From Arsenophonus sp045399315 (GTDB taxonomy: Bacteria; Pseudomonadota; Gammaproteobacteria; Enterobacterales; Enterobacteriaceae), in NCBI GenBank assembly GCA_045399315.1, contig DAYVGO010000031.1, forward strand, positions 1 through 36,194: a DNA stretch of 36,194 bases, read 5' to 3'. Positions 8,968-17,592 of this stretch are shown in pieces. The stretch's first letter is position 1. Each line of letters starts with the position of its first letter. Made by a program: the position numbers and the translations under genes. The notes below the pieces were generated by a model, which had not been told where the DNA came from, searched no databases, and was given only the letters and a program-made list of their open reading frames with translations.

Positions 8968-11900
8968 CTATTGCTGATAAAACCAGGCAACAACTGTAGA
9001 CTGAACAAGTACCGCATCAATATCATCTAAACACTTTGTCAATTGCTGGCTATCAACCTCTTGCCAACCATTTAATTGTTGTGAAACCTTATCCAGTAAT
9101 TTAGTGCGTTCTGCTTGCTGATGTTTGTTTAATTGCTGCTGTTGTATTCGTCCCCAATTCTCCAGTTGTAGCATAAAAGATTGAGCTTGCGCCTGCTTCG
9201 TTACCTGCTTAAATGAAATATGTTTTTCAATATCGGCTAACTGAATATCTAAATGTTCAGCCACTGTTTTACTCTGATATTTCTTGTTGACAAATCGCTG
9301 TAACGCTTTCTGAATACACTGTTCGGTCATTTTATCTTGTGCATATTCATATGCCTGACGAAAACCAAGCAATTCGCTATGTTTAAGTAAACTTAATCCA
9401 CTATAACCAAAGCAACCTCCTATGGTGGCAGCTAACAATGCGCCAACACCTAAAACACCTAATGCTGCTAAATCCACTCCTGCTGTTCCTATTATGAACA
9501 TGACCGCTAACACGGCAACGGTAGCTGAAATGGCTGCGGTACCAGTAATTGTGGCAACACTAAATAATTTTGCTTTAACATCCATTTGCTGCCAAAAATT
9601 AATAGTACCTTGCCACCTGCGCCGAAGAGTTCCTGCTTTGCTGGTTTCAAAACAATCACGACCTAAGGTACTAATATCTTGCAATAACTGGCGTTTCATC
9701 ATATAACTCACTACCGAGCTAGCACGATCTTTAAAACTACCCTGTTCACTGATTCCTAACATGAGTGCATTAACTATCACTTCAGTATTATGATGGGCTG
9801 ATACCGTTGAGGCAACTTTCTGTTCCGCCCAAGTTTGTATAAAGCCACCTATCATATTATTGGCCCAACCGGCACCAAAAAACGATGCAATTGAACTAGC
9901 CAACCCACTTTGAACACTGCCTTTGATACTGCCTGCCGCGTAAGGTAATAAATGCGTAAAATGTAATAGTGCGACCACTTCAGGTGTCATTGAGTACGAT
10001 GGCTGTAAGGGCAAAACCTCTCGTGTACCCTGCACAATATCTTTAACTTGATTTTCTATCGTCGCACTTTGCCAAATCGAACTAACAGCGGCAGCAAGAT
10101 TGGCACCAAACAAACCACTATTAGTGCTGATAATTTTATAAGCATGGGTAATATCCTTCGCCAGCGCTTGTGATTCCATTGGATGTGCCATTACCCAACG
10201 ATGTAAACCACTAAATGCTACTGAGATGCCTTGAGATTTATCACTATCCACTGTATCGTTTAGGTAAGAAGGCTTTAGAACCAGCCATAGCGCTTGATAA
10301 GCTTCCATCAACGTTTGCATACCATTTTTTGCTAGCTGGTGCTGTAAAATCAAGGTTCGCAGATCAGGTCTAAATTTACCTAACCAACCTCCCCATTGGC
10401 CGGTAATATTTTGCACCACCCAATGCCGCCATGCTTGTACGCTGTAATAATCACCCTGCTCTGGATATCCCTCGCCTTTATTTACCTGCCGATCATAGCG
10501 AACCAACATCAGTAAAGAAGCTTGATATTCTTCATCCTGCTCTATAATCCTTTGCTCAATTTCTTGTAGCTCATTTTTCTTCGCTAAATACTCTTTAACC
10601 TGTGGCTCACTTTGTAATCTATCACTTTGCTGCCAGTTTTTGCCTTGAAAAAGAGTGTCTAAATGCAATGCCAGAGTTGGCAGTTCTCTATTTAACTCTT
10701 TCTGTCGCAAGCTGAGGTCATACATCGCTAAATCAAGTTGCCGTAACTGTGGTAAGAAAGCCAGATAGCCTTGTTTATTAAGCTCTCTTATTTCTTGAAT
10801 AGTAATATCTTGCAATTTGTGCAACTGATTAATATATTGGTCTTGTTGCTGACATTGCTGTTTAACACTGTGCCAAACCGTCGTTGCTTCCTGCAACAAA
10901 CGTAAATGCTGTGTTTGTTCGCTGATTTGTTTAAGCTCTGTTTTAAAACGGCAACGCACTTTTTCTGCATCTAACATCTGCGTCAGAGATTGCAATGAGG
11001 TATAATAATCTGTCAGCGTCGCCATTTTGCCAGTTAAAAAAGGCAAATACCTCTCAGGCGATGCCATTACTCGTGATGACAACACACGTTGTTTTACGTC
11101 ATAATGGAAATTTATGGCAGGTTGATTGCTTTCACCATCATATAATTCTTCAAACCGATAGACTTGATCTTGTGCAGTTAGCACTTGTCTCACCAAGGCA
11201 ACCAGTTTTTTATCTTCGGCTAAGTGCTGAATATCAGCTTCACAACCAGGCTCTATTTCTAAATCTGCAATATTAACCGCCCCATCAGCAATAAGAGTTT
11301 TACCTTGTGATATCCAACGTTCACCACTAATGCCAATCAGCATCGCTGCGACATATTGTTCATGTAAAAGGTTTTTTTGGTCGGATTGATTTAACCAGTT
11401 AGTTAAAAATGCTGATCGACTACGAACATTACTCTGTTTGTCATCAAATCCCAAACGCTCTTCAAACACCTTTTTGCTATCTTTAGCCTGAATCTGACTC
11501 TGTTTTAGCACCTGGTTTAATTGTTGATATATACCATACTGAATTTTATCTTTTTCTTCTTTAAAAGGAATAACAACTTGACCCGCTAATTCAGGGCGCT
11601 CAATAGCCATAATGGCAACTAAAGTTGCCAGTTCAGCGGGTGAAGGTAATGGTAACTCGACCTTCACCCAGAATTCAGTTAACTGTACTTGCCACTCCTC
11701 TATTGATAGTGCCTGATCAAACATTTCTACAAGTTGATGACTGAGTAATAATACCGATTCGGAGGCCAAATTTTTAAGTTCTGCCGGCAAATTCTCAAAA
11801 CGGGTATGAATGATCTGCCGCTCGATGACTGTCTGCTGCCAAAACTCAGATAAAATTGCCAATTGCATAGCAATAGTGGCTATGTGCTTTTTTTGCTCTA

Positions 11901-12684
11901 AAACATGTTGTAAAAATGAAGTCAAATGAACGTGTTGTGCGGAAGGAACTGTAAGACAACATTGTTCAATATCAATAAGTGCTTGCTGATAAGACTCAAG
12001 ATAACTTTTTAATTTGCTATAGAGATCAGAAAATTCATCACCCTGGTTACGTACATCGGTTAAAGCTAACAAGCGTGATGATGCACTTTGATACTCTTCT
12101 TTTTCAACTAGCTGATGATAACCAGCAATAACCTGCTGTACTTTTTGAATATCCGCATCTTCCGTATAAAACCAATTGCCGAACTTCGGTATTGCAGTCG
12201 GAATAGGTAAATGGCCGGGTCCACCTTGACCTACTAGTCGCTTTATCGCATTGCTACACTGGATGAGTAAAAATAATTTATTATTAATATCTTGAGTATG
12301 TGGAGCATATATTTCAGGTGGTTGACTCATGGCCAATAATAACGATTGTGGAATAAACTCAATTTTATGGGCAGCCAATGGAGTCTTTTGCGATAAATCT
12401 AATCTAGGCAGCGTCTGTTTAACCGTAGCTAAACCATATCTTTCCGCTAACGAGCGTAAAAACAGTGTTAATTTCTGTTGAACCGTTATATTAAGACGTG
12501 CCACATAAGTGCGAATCGCATTTTCATTTTTTAGAAAAGGTAATTTGGCTAATGTACTTAACACATGATCATTAAAACTCATCTTAGCATGAGCCAAGCC
12601 CGAACTACCTTTATCCTGTTGCCGCGATATCAAACAAGGATCAGCCCACAAATTTTTTGAAAATCCCTCTAATTTAATAATCAT
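8968..12684 (-). CDS. Giant unrecognised protein (about 1238 aa), candidate T3SS effector
   Basis: I do not recognise this protein. It is uninterrupted over 1238 residues, mostly helical, and rich in Gln and Leu. Long charged coil-like stretches lie in the middle (for example around QEIEQRIIEQDEEYQ). There is one Gly/Ala-rich hydrophobic region near residues 1041-1094 (MFIIGTAGVDLAALGVLGVG), long enough for two membrane passes, and a weaker one about 100 residues earlier. No signal peptide is seen. The ATG at 12684 has AGGT 6 bases upstream and follows the chaperone stop; an alternative ATG at 12714 would overlap the chaperone gene. It sits between sctW and ssaM, a place empty in SPI-2, right after a CesT-like chaperone. 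That context suggests a secreted effector or translocator, which is inference. The Edwardsiella effector EseJ is similar in size, but I cannot test homology. Confidence 0.7.
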   Translation of the reverse strand: MIIKLEGFSKNLWADPCLISRQQDKGSSGLAHAKMSFNDHVLSTLAKLPFLKNENAIRTYVARLNITVQQKLTLFLRSLAERYGLATVKQTLPRLDLSQKTPLAAHKIEFIPQSLLLAMSQPPEIYAPHTQDINNKLFLLIQCSNAIKRLVGQGGPGHLPIPTAIPKFGNWFYTEDADIQKVQQVIAGYHQLVEKEEYQSASSRLLALTDVRNQGDEFSDLYSKLKSYLESYQQALIDIEQCCLTVPSAQHVHLTSFLQHVLEQKKHIATIAMQLAILSEFWQQTVIERQIIHTRFENLPAELKNLASESVLLLSHQLVEMFDQALSIEEWQVQLTEFWVKVELPLPSPAELATLVAIMAIERPELAGQVVIPFKEEKDKIQYGIYQQLNQVLKQSQIQAKDSKKVFEERLGFDDKQSNVRSRSAFLTNWLNQSDQKNLLHEQYVAAMLIGISGERWISQGKTLIADGAVNIADLEIEPGCEADIQHLAEDKKLVALVRQVLTAQDQVYRFEELYDGESNQPAINFHYDVKQRVLSSRVMASPERYLPFLTGKMATLTDYYTSLQSLTQMLDAEKVRCRFKTELKQISEQTQHLRLLQEATTVWHSVKQQCQQQDQYINQLHKLQDITIQEIRELNKQGYLAFLPQLRQLDLAMYDLSLRQKELNRELPTLALHLDTLFQGKNWQQSDRLQSEPQVKEYLAKKNELQEIEQRIIEQDEEYQASLLMLVRYDRQVNKGEGYPEQGDYYSVQAWRHWVVQNITGQWGGWLGKFRPDLRTLILQHQLAKNGMQTLMEAYQALWLVLKPSYLNDTVDSDKSQGISVAFSGLHRWVMAHPMESQALAKDITHAYKIISTNSGLFGANLAAAVSSIWQSATIENQVKDIVQGTREVLPLQPSYSMTPEVVALLHFTHLLPYAAGSIKGSVQSGLASSIASFFGAGWANNMIGGFIQTWAEQKVASTVSAHHNTEVIVNALMLGISEQGSFKDRASSVVSYMMKRQLLQDISTLGRDCFETSKAGTLRRRWQGTINFWQQMDVKAKLFSVATITGTAAISATVAVLAVMFIIGTAGVDLAALGVLGVGALLAATIGGCFGYSGLSLLKHSELLGFRQAYEYAQDKMTEQCIQKALQRFVNKKYQSKTVAEHLDIQLADIEKHISFKQVTKQAQAQSFMLQLENWGRIQQQQLNKHQQAERTKLLDKVSQQLNGWQEVDSQQLTKCLDDIDAVLVQSTVVAWFYQQ

Positions 12685-12692
12685 ATAACAAC

Positions 12693-13091
12693 CTATATTG
12701 TTAGCTCCGGACATTGACTAAATTCACGGTAAAGTGCTTCATAGCAAATTGTTGCGCGTTCAAACCATACTAATAATTCTTCTCCACTAGCCGGAATTGG
12801 CCAATTAACTGCATATAGTAAAGTTTGCTGCACTGAATCATAGCCTACAGCCCCATCATTATTTTCAACCAATTGCATATTGTGGTGCATACAAGTAGTG
12901 AATAGTAAATGTGCTTTTTGCACATCAACCTGGCCTAAAAAACCGTATAATTGCCAATAAGTTCCTTTAGCATGTATGGACATCATTAATTGATTATCAA
13001 GTAATAAAGTACACTGATCACTACCATCCCATACCAAAGGTAAACCTAGTAATTGGCCAAATCGAGCAAGTACACTATCTTCTTTGCGCAT
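12693..13091 (-). CDS. CesT/SycE-type class I T3SS chaperone
   Basis: Class I chaperones bind the N-terminus of one or a few effectors and hold them ready for export. This protein has 132 acidic residues with the usual layout: an N-terminal helix with LARFGQLLGLP, beta strands (CTLLLDNQLMMSIHAKG, WQLYGFLG), a helical stretch with LLFTTCMHHNM, a strand near VGYDSVQQTLLYAV, and a last helix. The ATG at 13091 has GGAGAG 5 bases upstream; an ATG at 13103 overlaps the sctW stop and has no clear ribosome site. It lies directly upstream of the giant gene, with only 8 bases from its stop to that ATG, so the giant protein is the obvious client. This is not SsaM, which is at 8374-8733. Confidence 0.72.
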   Translation of the reverse strand: MRKEDSVLARFGQLLGLPLVWDGSDQCTLLLDNQLMMSIHAKGTYWQLYGFLGQVDVQKAHLLFTTCMHHNMQLVENNDGAVGYDSVQQTLLYAVNWPIPASGEELLVWFERATICYEALYREFSQCPELTI

Positions 13092-13102
13092 TTTTCTCTC
13101 CA

Positions 13103-14128
13103 TTAAACAGCATACTCATCATCCCACTGTTCAAGTAGTTGTAGCATGACCTCTATAATGTGCTCTTTCTGCTCTGGATCGCGATAACAAGCTTCACTCA
13201 TGACCACCATAATTTCGCGCCATTTACGTAAAAAGATTAAACACTGCATAATTGTCAATGGTAAAGCTATTATCAACTGTGCTAATGCTTCAGGATAGAT
13301 CCAACCTTGCTCTAATAATTCAATACTGATTTCTGCAACCTTATCGTTTGCTAAATTCATGGTACGAGACAAGCAAGCACAGTGCTCATCAAAAGCTAAA
13401 AACAGCCATAAGCGACGTAAATCGTCAATCGTAGTTACCAATTTAGTCATGTCTAACTGGTCATGACTTACCAGTGGCTCAGATACTGCACGTATTAATA
13501 CTTGGATAGTGCGCCGTCGATCTTTATATTGTTGTAATAACTTAAACCAATGGCTCAACCCTTTTTCTCCGCGCGCTGCATGCTGATAGAGTTGACGCAA
13601 AGCTTGCAAGCGTGAAGTGTTAATAACCATTCCTTGTGTAGCTGCAATTAACGCTAACTCAATATCTTCTTCTGCTAACAACGACATTAAAAATTTTTTA
13701 ATTTTCAATCGTTCAGATAAAGCTAAGCTTGTCATACCAACTAAAGTTGCTAACAAAAAAATAAGCTGTCCTTTATCCAAAGCAAGTTGAGGAAGTTGCT
13801 GTAAAATTTTTTCGCCATCTTTAAGGGAAAGTAATTGCTTTGCAATTTGCTCAATAGACCCGTGTTGCTTTTCATCCAATTGCTGCAATAGTTTTTCTAC
13901 ACCATTAAATAATGCACTTTGTTTCTTACTTGAATCGGCTATTTTTTTCATCATTTGGCTTAATCCTAAGCTCAAACCTTCTAAAGTTTCTTCAAGCGCT
14001 TCAGCTCGTACTTCCGCTAATGCAACACTGGCTTGCATTGCTGTACTTTCTGTAGGTAAAAAACTTTCTGACTTCTTGTTATTTTGCAGAGATTGAAAAT
14101 CGAGATAATCAATTTGCTCAATTCGCAT
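13103..14128 (-). CDS. sctW: SctW (SsaL-like) gatekeeper protein
   Basis: The gatekeeper holds back effectors until the translocon is in place. The 341-residue protein matches SsaL (338) in size, helical character and position after sctL. The N-terminal 50 residues are loosely structured, and the rest forms helical HrpJ/YopN-like repeats (SLGLSQMMKKIADSSKK, LSERLKIKKFLMSLL, LRRLWLFLAFDEHCACL). The ATG at 14128 is preceded by AGAGGAAC; a GTG one codon earlier cannot be excluded. It overlaps the end of sctL by 11 bases. SsaL works with SsaB and SsaM, and both are present here. Confidence 0.85.
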   Translation of the reverse strand: MRIEQIDYLDFQSLQNNKKSESFLPTESTAMQASVALAEVRAEALEETLEGLSLGLSQMMKKIADSSKKQSALFNGVEKLLQQLDEKQHGSIEQIAKQLLSLKDGEKILQQLPQLALDKGQLIFLLATLVGMTSLALSERLKIKKFLMSLLAEEDIELALIAATQGMVINTSRLQALRQLYQHAARGEKGLSHWFKLLQQYKDRRRTIQVLIRAVSEPLVSHDQLDMTKLVTTIDDLRRLWLFLAFDEHCACLSRTMNLANDKVAEISIELLEQGWIYPEALAQLIIALPLTIMQCLIFLRKWREIMVVMSEACYRDPEQKEHIIEVMLQLLEQWDDEYAV

Positions 14129-14789
14129 CACAAGTTCCTCTCAAGTATTTTTTTTCATGGCAGGGAACACAGGCTTCAATCAACCGATCAAGATGTTCGT
14201 ATAAATCAAAGCGTAATGTCATACAACTTGAACTAAGTTCTGCCTGCCATGGCGCAAAATCAGAACGGATATTAATTTGCATATTCTCTGTAAATACCTT
14301 ACGTACCTCATCAGCCTCTTCCGGTGCAACACTTAAGGTTAAACTTTGTTTAGTGGCTGCTTTACTGATCTGTTCGGTGATCTGGGTAATAAGATTTTGA
14401 CTAATATTTTGTTTTTGGCTCCAAGCTTTGATGATTAATTTTACTTGTTGACAGATACGTTCCTGTAAGACGATGACTAACTGTTTTTCTAGTTGGGCCT
14501 GCTCAACAAGCCAATCGATACTTTCTGCAACCACTTCCTTCCGCAATTGTGTTCGCCACGCTTCTTGTTGCTGTTTAGCAGTTCTCTCTGCTTTGGCAAC
14601 AATTTCTTCGGCTTCAAGACGAAGAGCATTACACTCTTGCCGCACTTTATCTACATATCGTTTAATACGCTGCCGGGCTTTCTGTTCCCGTCTGCATTCA
14701 GCTAAACCTTGCTGAATTTCATGAGGGGTGATTTCCAATGTTTGCTTTGAGAGCTCAAACTCTTTGACTAACACTAAAAATCGATTCAT
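14118..14789 (-). CDS. sctL: SctL (SsaK-like) ATPase stator
   Basis: SctL dimers form the spokes that connect the ATPase SctN to the SctQ pods and regulate its activity, like FliH. The 223-residue protein has a long helical, charged and Gln-rich N-terminal half (ECRREQKARQRIKRY, EAEEIVAKAERTAKQQQE) and a compact C-terminal domain, the layout of SsaK (224 residues). The ATG at 14789 shares the tetramer ATGA with the sctK stop and has GGAG 9 bases upstream, so a longer frame beginning at 14816 is unlikely. Its end overlaps sctW by 11 bases. Confidence 0.85.
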   Translation of the reverse strand: MNRFLVLVKEFELSKQTLEITPHEIQQGLAECRREQKARQRIKRYVDKVRQECNALRLEAEEIVAKAERTAKQQQEAWRTQLRKEVVAESIDWLVEQAQLEKQLVIVLQERICQQVKLIIKAWSQKQNISQNLITQITEQISKAATKQSLTLSVAPEEADEVRKVFTENMQINIRSDFAPWQAELSSSCMTLRFDLYEHLDRLIEACVPCHEKKYLRGTCDAN

Positions 14790-15370
14790 AAGAAACGCTC
14801 CAAACGAAATAACCATCGAACTGCCTGCTCAATCTGCTGCTGTGAACAGTCTATCTGCTCCTCTAGTGGAGCAAAATACCAGCTAAGTAGCTTCACAAAA
14901 TCCTGACCTTGCCAATAATGAGAAAAAATATTCAAAGCATAAAGTTGTGCCTGTTCAAGGAACTCTTCAACTAGCCAAGGCGTCATAACAGTGTGGTGCT
15001 CGGTTGGCCATAAAGCGATTACTTGTTTTATCTGTTTCTGGCTTAATAAGGTCGTCAAACGTGACCTATAAACACTATCCCACAAATAGTCAGGATAAGG
15101 ATTACAAACTAGCCCAACGACAGTGAATAAAAACGGTATTTTTGTTATTAACGAAAGCCAAGGCTGTATATTCTCAGGTAGTTGACGATATAAAGTAGGT
15201 TGAAACCCTAATCGATTGAGTATTAATTTATCTAAGCGTCGTTTTAATTCATTACTAATATGGTAGCGAGACTGCCACTCATTAAGTCCAATTCTTTGCC
15301 ACCATTTAGCATGTATTACTTCGCCTGGATGGGATAACAAATAATTAAATCTTACCACAAGTTCAGTCAT
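14786..15370 (-). CDS. sctK: SctK-like sorting-platform adaptor (between sctJ and sctL)
   Basis: SctK connects the SctD ring to the SctQ pods. This 194-residue protein lies between sctJ and sctL, as yscK does in Yersinia and STM1410 in SPI-2. Motifs such as RFNYLLSHPGEVIHAKWW, HISNELKRRLDKLIL and LLSWYFAPLEEQIDCSQ suit the helical SctK family, which is poorly conserved, so position carries most of the weight. The ATG at 15370 shares one base with the sctJ stop and has AAGGA 9 bases upstream. The gene ends in a 4-base overlap with sctL. Confidence 0.7.
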   Translation of the reverse strand: MTELVVRFNYLLSHPGEVIHAKWWQRIGLNEWQSRYHISNELKRRLDKLILNRLGFQPTLYRQLPENIQPWLSLITKIPFLFTVVGLVCNPYPDYLWDSVYRSRLTTLLSQKQIKQVIALWPTEHHTVMTPWLVEEFLEQAQLYALNIFSHYWQGQDFVKLLSWYFAPLEEQIDCSQQQIEQAVRWLFRLERFL

Positions 15371-16104
15371 CAAGATTTATCCTTACGACGTCCAAATATT
15401 AACGCTGCCGTCCCTACAATAAATACACCAGCAAAACTTAACAAAATTAACTTTTTATTCTCCACAATATAATTTTGTATATGTTGCCATTCGTCATCGG
15501 TTTTAATTAGTTGTGGTTGGTAACGGAATTCTGCTGGTTGTAAAAACAAACTAATTTTATCGTATTGCAATCCTGATATCGCATTCTTAATTAAGTTGCG
15601 AATTTGTGCTTCAACCCCACTCATATTAACTTCGGGTGAATATTTAATGTAAACCGCTACTGATTTTTCTGGTGTGGTATTATTAATATTACCGTCACTA
15701 TTATCCGCCTGAGCAATCGAGACTCGTGCACTAATAACACCATCCATACTCGATAACGTACGCTCTAGCTGTTGTTCTTTGAGATAACGCATTTTGGCTT
15801 CTTCTTGCGCAGGAGAAGAAACTAATTGACCAGCTGGAAAAAGATCCTCAATACCGACATATTGGGCTTTGGGATAACCATTTTGCCGCAATATTTCCAC
15901 TGCATCGATGAACTTATCTTTTTCGATTTGCAAGGTCACTTTGCCTGTTTTGCTATCGATTTCAGAATTAACATCAATATGATTTAGCATTAATAATGCA
16001 ACCATCTGATTAGCTTCATCTTGCGGCAAATTGTGATATAACTCGACCTTACAACCGGTCAAGAACAACACTAATAATAAACATAAATACTTTAAGTATT
16101 TCAT
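15370..16104 (-). CDS. sctJ: SctJ (SsaJ-like) inner-ring lipoprotein
   Basis: SctJ is the inner-membrane ring lipoprotein of the basal body (YscJ/FliF family). The protein has 244 residues (SsaJ 249). It starts with a lipoprotein signal ending LFLTGC, with Cys18 as the lipidation site. Ring-building motifs follow (LPQDEANQMVALL, VEILRQNGYPK, LERTLSSMDGVISARVSIA). A single membrane helix lies at about 214-234 (LILLSFAGVFIVGTAALIF), followed by a basic tail. The ATG overlaps the sctI stop as ATGA. Every expected feature is present. Confidence 0.95.
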   Translation of the reverse strand: MKYLKYLCLLLVLFLTGCKVELYHNLPQDEANQMVALLMLNHIDVNSEIDSKTGKVTLQIEKDKFIDAVEILRQNGYPKAQYVGIEDLFPAGQLVSSPAQEEAKMRYLKEQQLERTLSSMDGVISARVSIAQADNSDGNINNTTPEKSVAVYIKYSPEVNMSGVEAQIRNLIKNAISGLQYDKISLFLQPAEFRYQPQLIKTDDEWQHIQNYIVENKKLILLSFAGVFIVGTAALIFGRRKDKS

Positions 16105-16400
16105 TGCATTGTCACTAATTTATTAATCGATTGTGCAAGACTTCCCGCGGTTTTGGCTACCATATCCACTTCAAGCACCGCTTTCACTACCATTGCTTGT
16201 CCTTGAACGGCTTGCGTAGGTGACAGTGCCTGAGCTGTCGCATCAACGCTTGATGGCAGCACTACCCCCAATGTTTCAGTTTGTCCGTGCTCGTTTTGCA
16301 TTAATTGATTGAATTTTTCCACTAACTTAGTGTCTGGATTAATCGTTTCCGCCGCTTGTGTCTTCATCAAATTGATGGGTACTACCGCTTTAATATCCAT
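16101..16400 (-). CDS. sctI: SctI (SsaI-like) inner rod protein
   Basis: SctI joins the needle to the export gate. The 99-residue product (SsaI 82) has the conserved C-terminal amphipathic helix: VVKAVLEVDMVAKTAGSLAQSINKLV. The preceding part is loose and rich in Ala, Thr and Gln. I chose the ATG at 16400 because GGGAG lies 7 bases before it; the ATG two codons earlier at 16406 sits too close to the same site. The start overlaps the end of ssaH, and the stop overlaps sctJ by 4 bases. Confidence 0.85.
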   Translation of the reverse strand: MDIKAVVPINLMKTQAAETINPDTKLVEKFNQLMQNEHGQTETLGVVLPSSVDATAQALSPTQAVQGQAMVVKAVLEVDMVAKTAGSLAQSINKLVTMQ

Positions 16401-16695
16401 TTTCATCTCCCGCTAATAAAGTACAAATTTGCGAATGATTGAGCATGTCAGCTGGTAAGGAAAATAAACAACGTAATCCTTCCGCTTGATTACTCCGCAA
16501 GCCCGTCAATGCACGTATCGCGGAACTTTTTTCGCCTAATGCAAAGTAGACCAAACTACTACATAACCCACGTGACTCTTCATCAGCAATCAATTCAGGA
16601 AACGCCGCCAAAATGGCATAAGCCTGTTTGATTAATCCATGGTTAGCAGCCGCAAGGGCAATTTCTACCAATAATTGTTTATCTTCTCTTTTCAT
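16390..16695 (-). CDS. ssaH: SsaH-like needle chaperone (YscG/PscG type)
   Basis: SsaH with SsaE keeps the needle subunit soluble before export, as PscG with PscE does. This 101-residue protein is about 25 residues longer than Salmonella SsaH (75) but has the same helical TPR-like layout: HGLIKQAYAILAAFPELIADEE, LCSSLVYFALGEKSSAIRAL and AEGLRCLFSLPAD, the last fitting the SsaH block around ALRLLFPAP. It shares ATGA with the sctF stop. The extra length lies mostly at the two ends. Confidence 0.75.
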   Translation of the reverse strand: MKREDKQLLVEIALAAANHGLIKQAYAILAAFPELIADEESRGLCSSLVYFALGEKSSAIRALTGLRSNQAEGLRCLFSLPADMLNHSQICTLLAGDENGY

Positions 16696-16907
16696 ATTTT
16701 GGCAATAATTCCTTGTATCATGTCTTTAACCACTTTGATCAAAGCGCTTTCGTAACCGATAAAATTGGAATATTGCTGTATTGCAAACTGCATCTGCAAC
16801 ATCTGATCAGGATTATTAGGATTAGCGTTGGCGATTTCACTTTTAATATCGTCAGCAGCATTAGCAGATAGTTGCGATAATTGGTTGATGATAGCGTTGA
16901 AATCCAT
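16692..16907 (-). CDS. sctF: SctF (SsaG-like) needle subunit
   Basis: SctF polymerises into the extracellular needle. The 71 residues equal the length of SsaG. The C-terminal half is nearly the same as SsaG: QFAIQQYSNFIGYESALIK, then DMIQGIIAKI. The central turn contains NPNNPDQM, the usual Pro-containing loop between the two helices. The ribosome site is weak (AGAGA). It heads an operon through ssaH, sctI, sctJ, sctK, sctL, sctW, the chaperone and the giant gene. The leader is unusually long: the promoter box lies about 310 bases upstream. Confidence 0.95.
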   Translation of the reverse strand: MDFNAIINQLSQLSANAADDIKSEIANANPNNPDQMLQMQFAIQQYSNFIGYESALIKVVKDMIQGIIAKI

Positions 16908-17217
16908 AATTTTTCTCTAACGTCAAATTAAGCATCGTTTGCCAAACTTTATACATCATACATCTCATTTTAAAAATATTAAGCAAATAAAATGGCTGTA
17001 AATAGGTATTACCAAACGACATAAACGATGTTATTTCAATTGATCAAAATACTTAACGATGTATCCGTATACAAACCTTTTTAATAAAACTAAAAAACCC
17101 ATGCAACTCTTTTCTATTAATATTTCTATGTTAGTGTTTACTTGTTGTTGAATGACTTACCTATGTTTTATTGTTTTACTTCTTAAACACAGTTTGGTCG
17201 TTAATATTCAATTTCTA

Positions 17218-17241
17218 TATCCGGTATTCACCTGAAATAAC
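17218..17241 (-). promoter_or_regulatory. Shared T3SS box upstream of the sctF operon
   Basis: On the plus strand it reads TATCCGGTATTCACCTGA, then AATAAC. It differs at three central positions from the box before ssaM, including loss of perfect symmetry (GGTA-TT-CACC). It is oriented like the other boxes relative to transcription. It lies 311-334 bases before the sctF ATG, much farther than the 52-78 bases seen at the other three operons. Confidence 0.6.
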
Positions 17242-17447
17242 AATAAAAAATACATAATTTGTTATCAGACTTTAAACTACTATGGCAAGGTACTTAATAA
17301 ATAGATAGAACTGGATGGAATAAAACAATTAAAGACGATCTCTCTAATAAGTTTTATTATTAAATGAAAAGAAATAAATTGAGGTTTAAACATTAAAAAA
17401 AATTAATATATTTATCAAATTAAAGAATAAGTATATTTTTTGAAGAA

Positions 17448-17476
17448 ATTAACAGGCTACAACAAAGCCCGTTAAT
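17448..17476. terminator. Probable bidirectional terminator hairpin after sseF-like
   Basis: The arms ATTAACAGGCT and AGCCCGTTAAT enclose a 7-base loop. In RNA from the minus strand all 11 pairs form, one of them a G-U pair, and UUUCUUC follows. In RNA from the plus strand there is one A-C mismatch but a longer T run follows. It lies about 117 bases past the sseF-like stop and before the sctF promoter box, so it probably ends the ssaB-sseF operon. Confidence 0.55.
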
Positions 17477-17592
17477 TTTTTATTTTCTTTAGATTATCTG
17501 CTTAATATCCAACATAAAATCTAAATATTGCCAGATGATATTGCAACTTTTAGCCATTATTTTCCAAACAATGATAACATTTATCGCTATCT

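Larger units (their letters stand above)
16908..17592. other. 685-base gap between the sctF operon start and the end of sseF-like
   Basis: This AT-rich stretch has no convincing gene. It holds the shared T3SS box at 17218-17241 and a hairpin at 17448-17476. A second short inverted repeat, GGTATTACC, lies at 17004-17012, about 100 bases before sctF, and resembles the box with one spacer base removed. If the promoter is at the box, the sctF transcript has an untranslated leader of roughly 300 bases. Confidence 0.6.

Noticed and set aside
9422..9706. Plus-strand frame opposite the giant gene
   Set aside because: Low-complexity shadow of the Ala/Gly-rich region of the giant protein; no ribosome site and no independent evidence. 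The same applies to other long antisense frames within sctV, sctC, sctU, sctT and ssrB.
8968..12684. Naming the giant protein EseJ
   Set aside because: Only size and T3SS association are comparable; no motif could be matched from memory.
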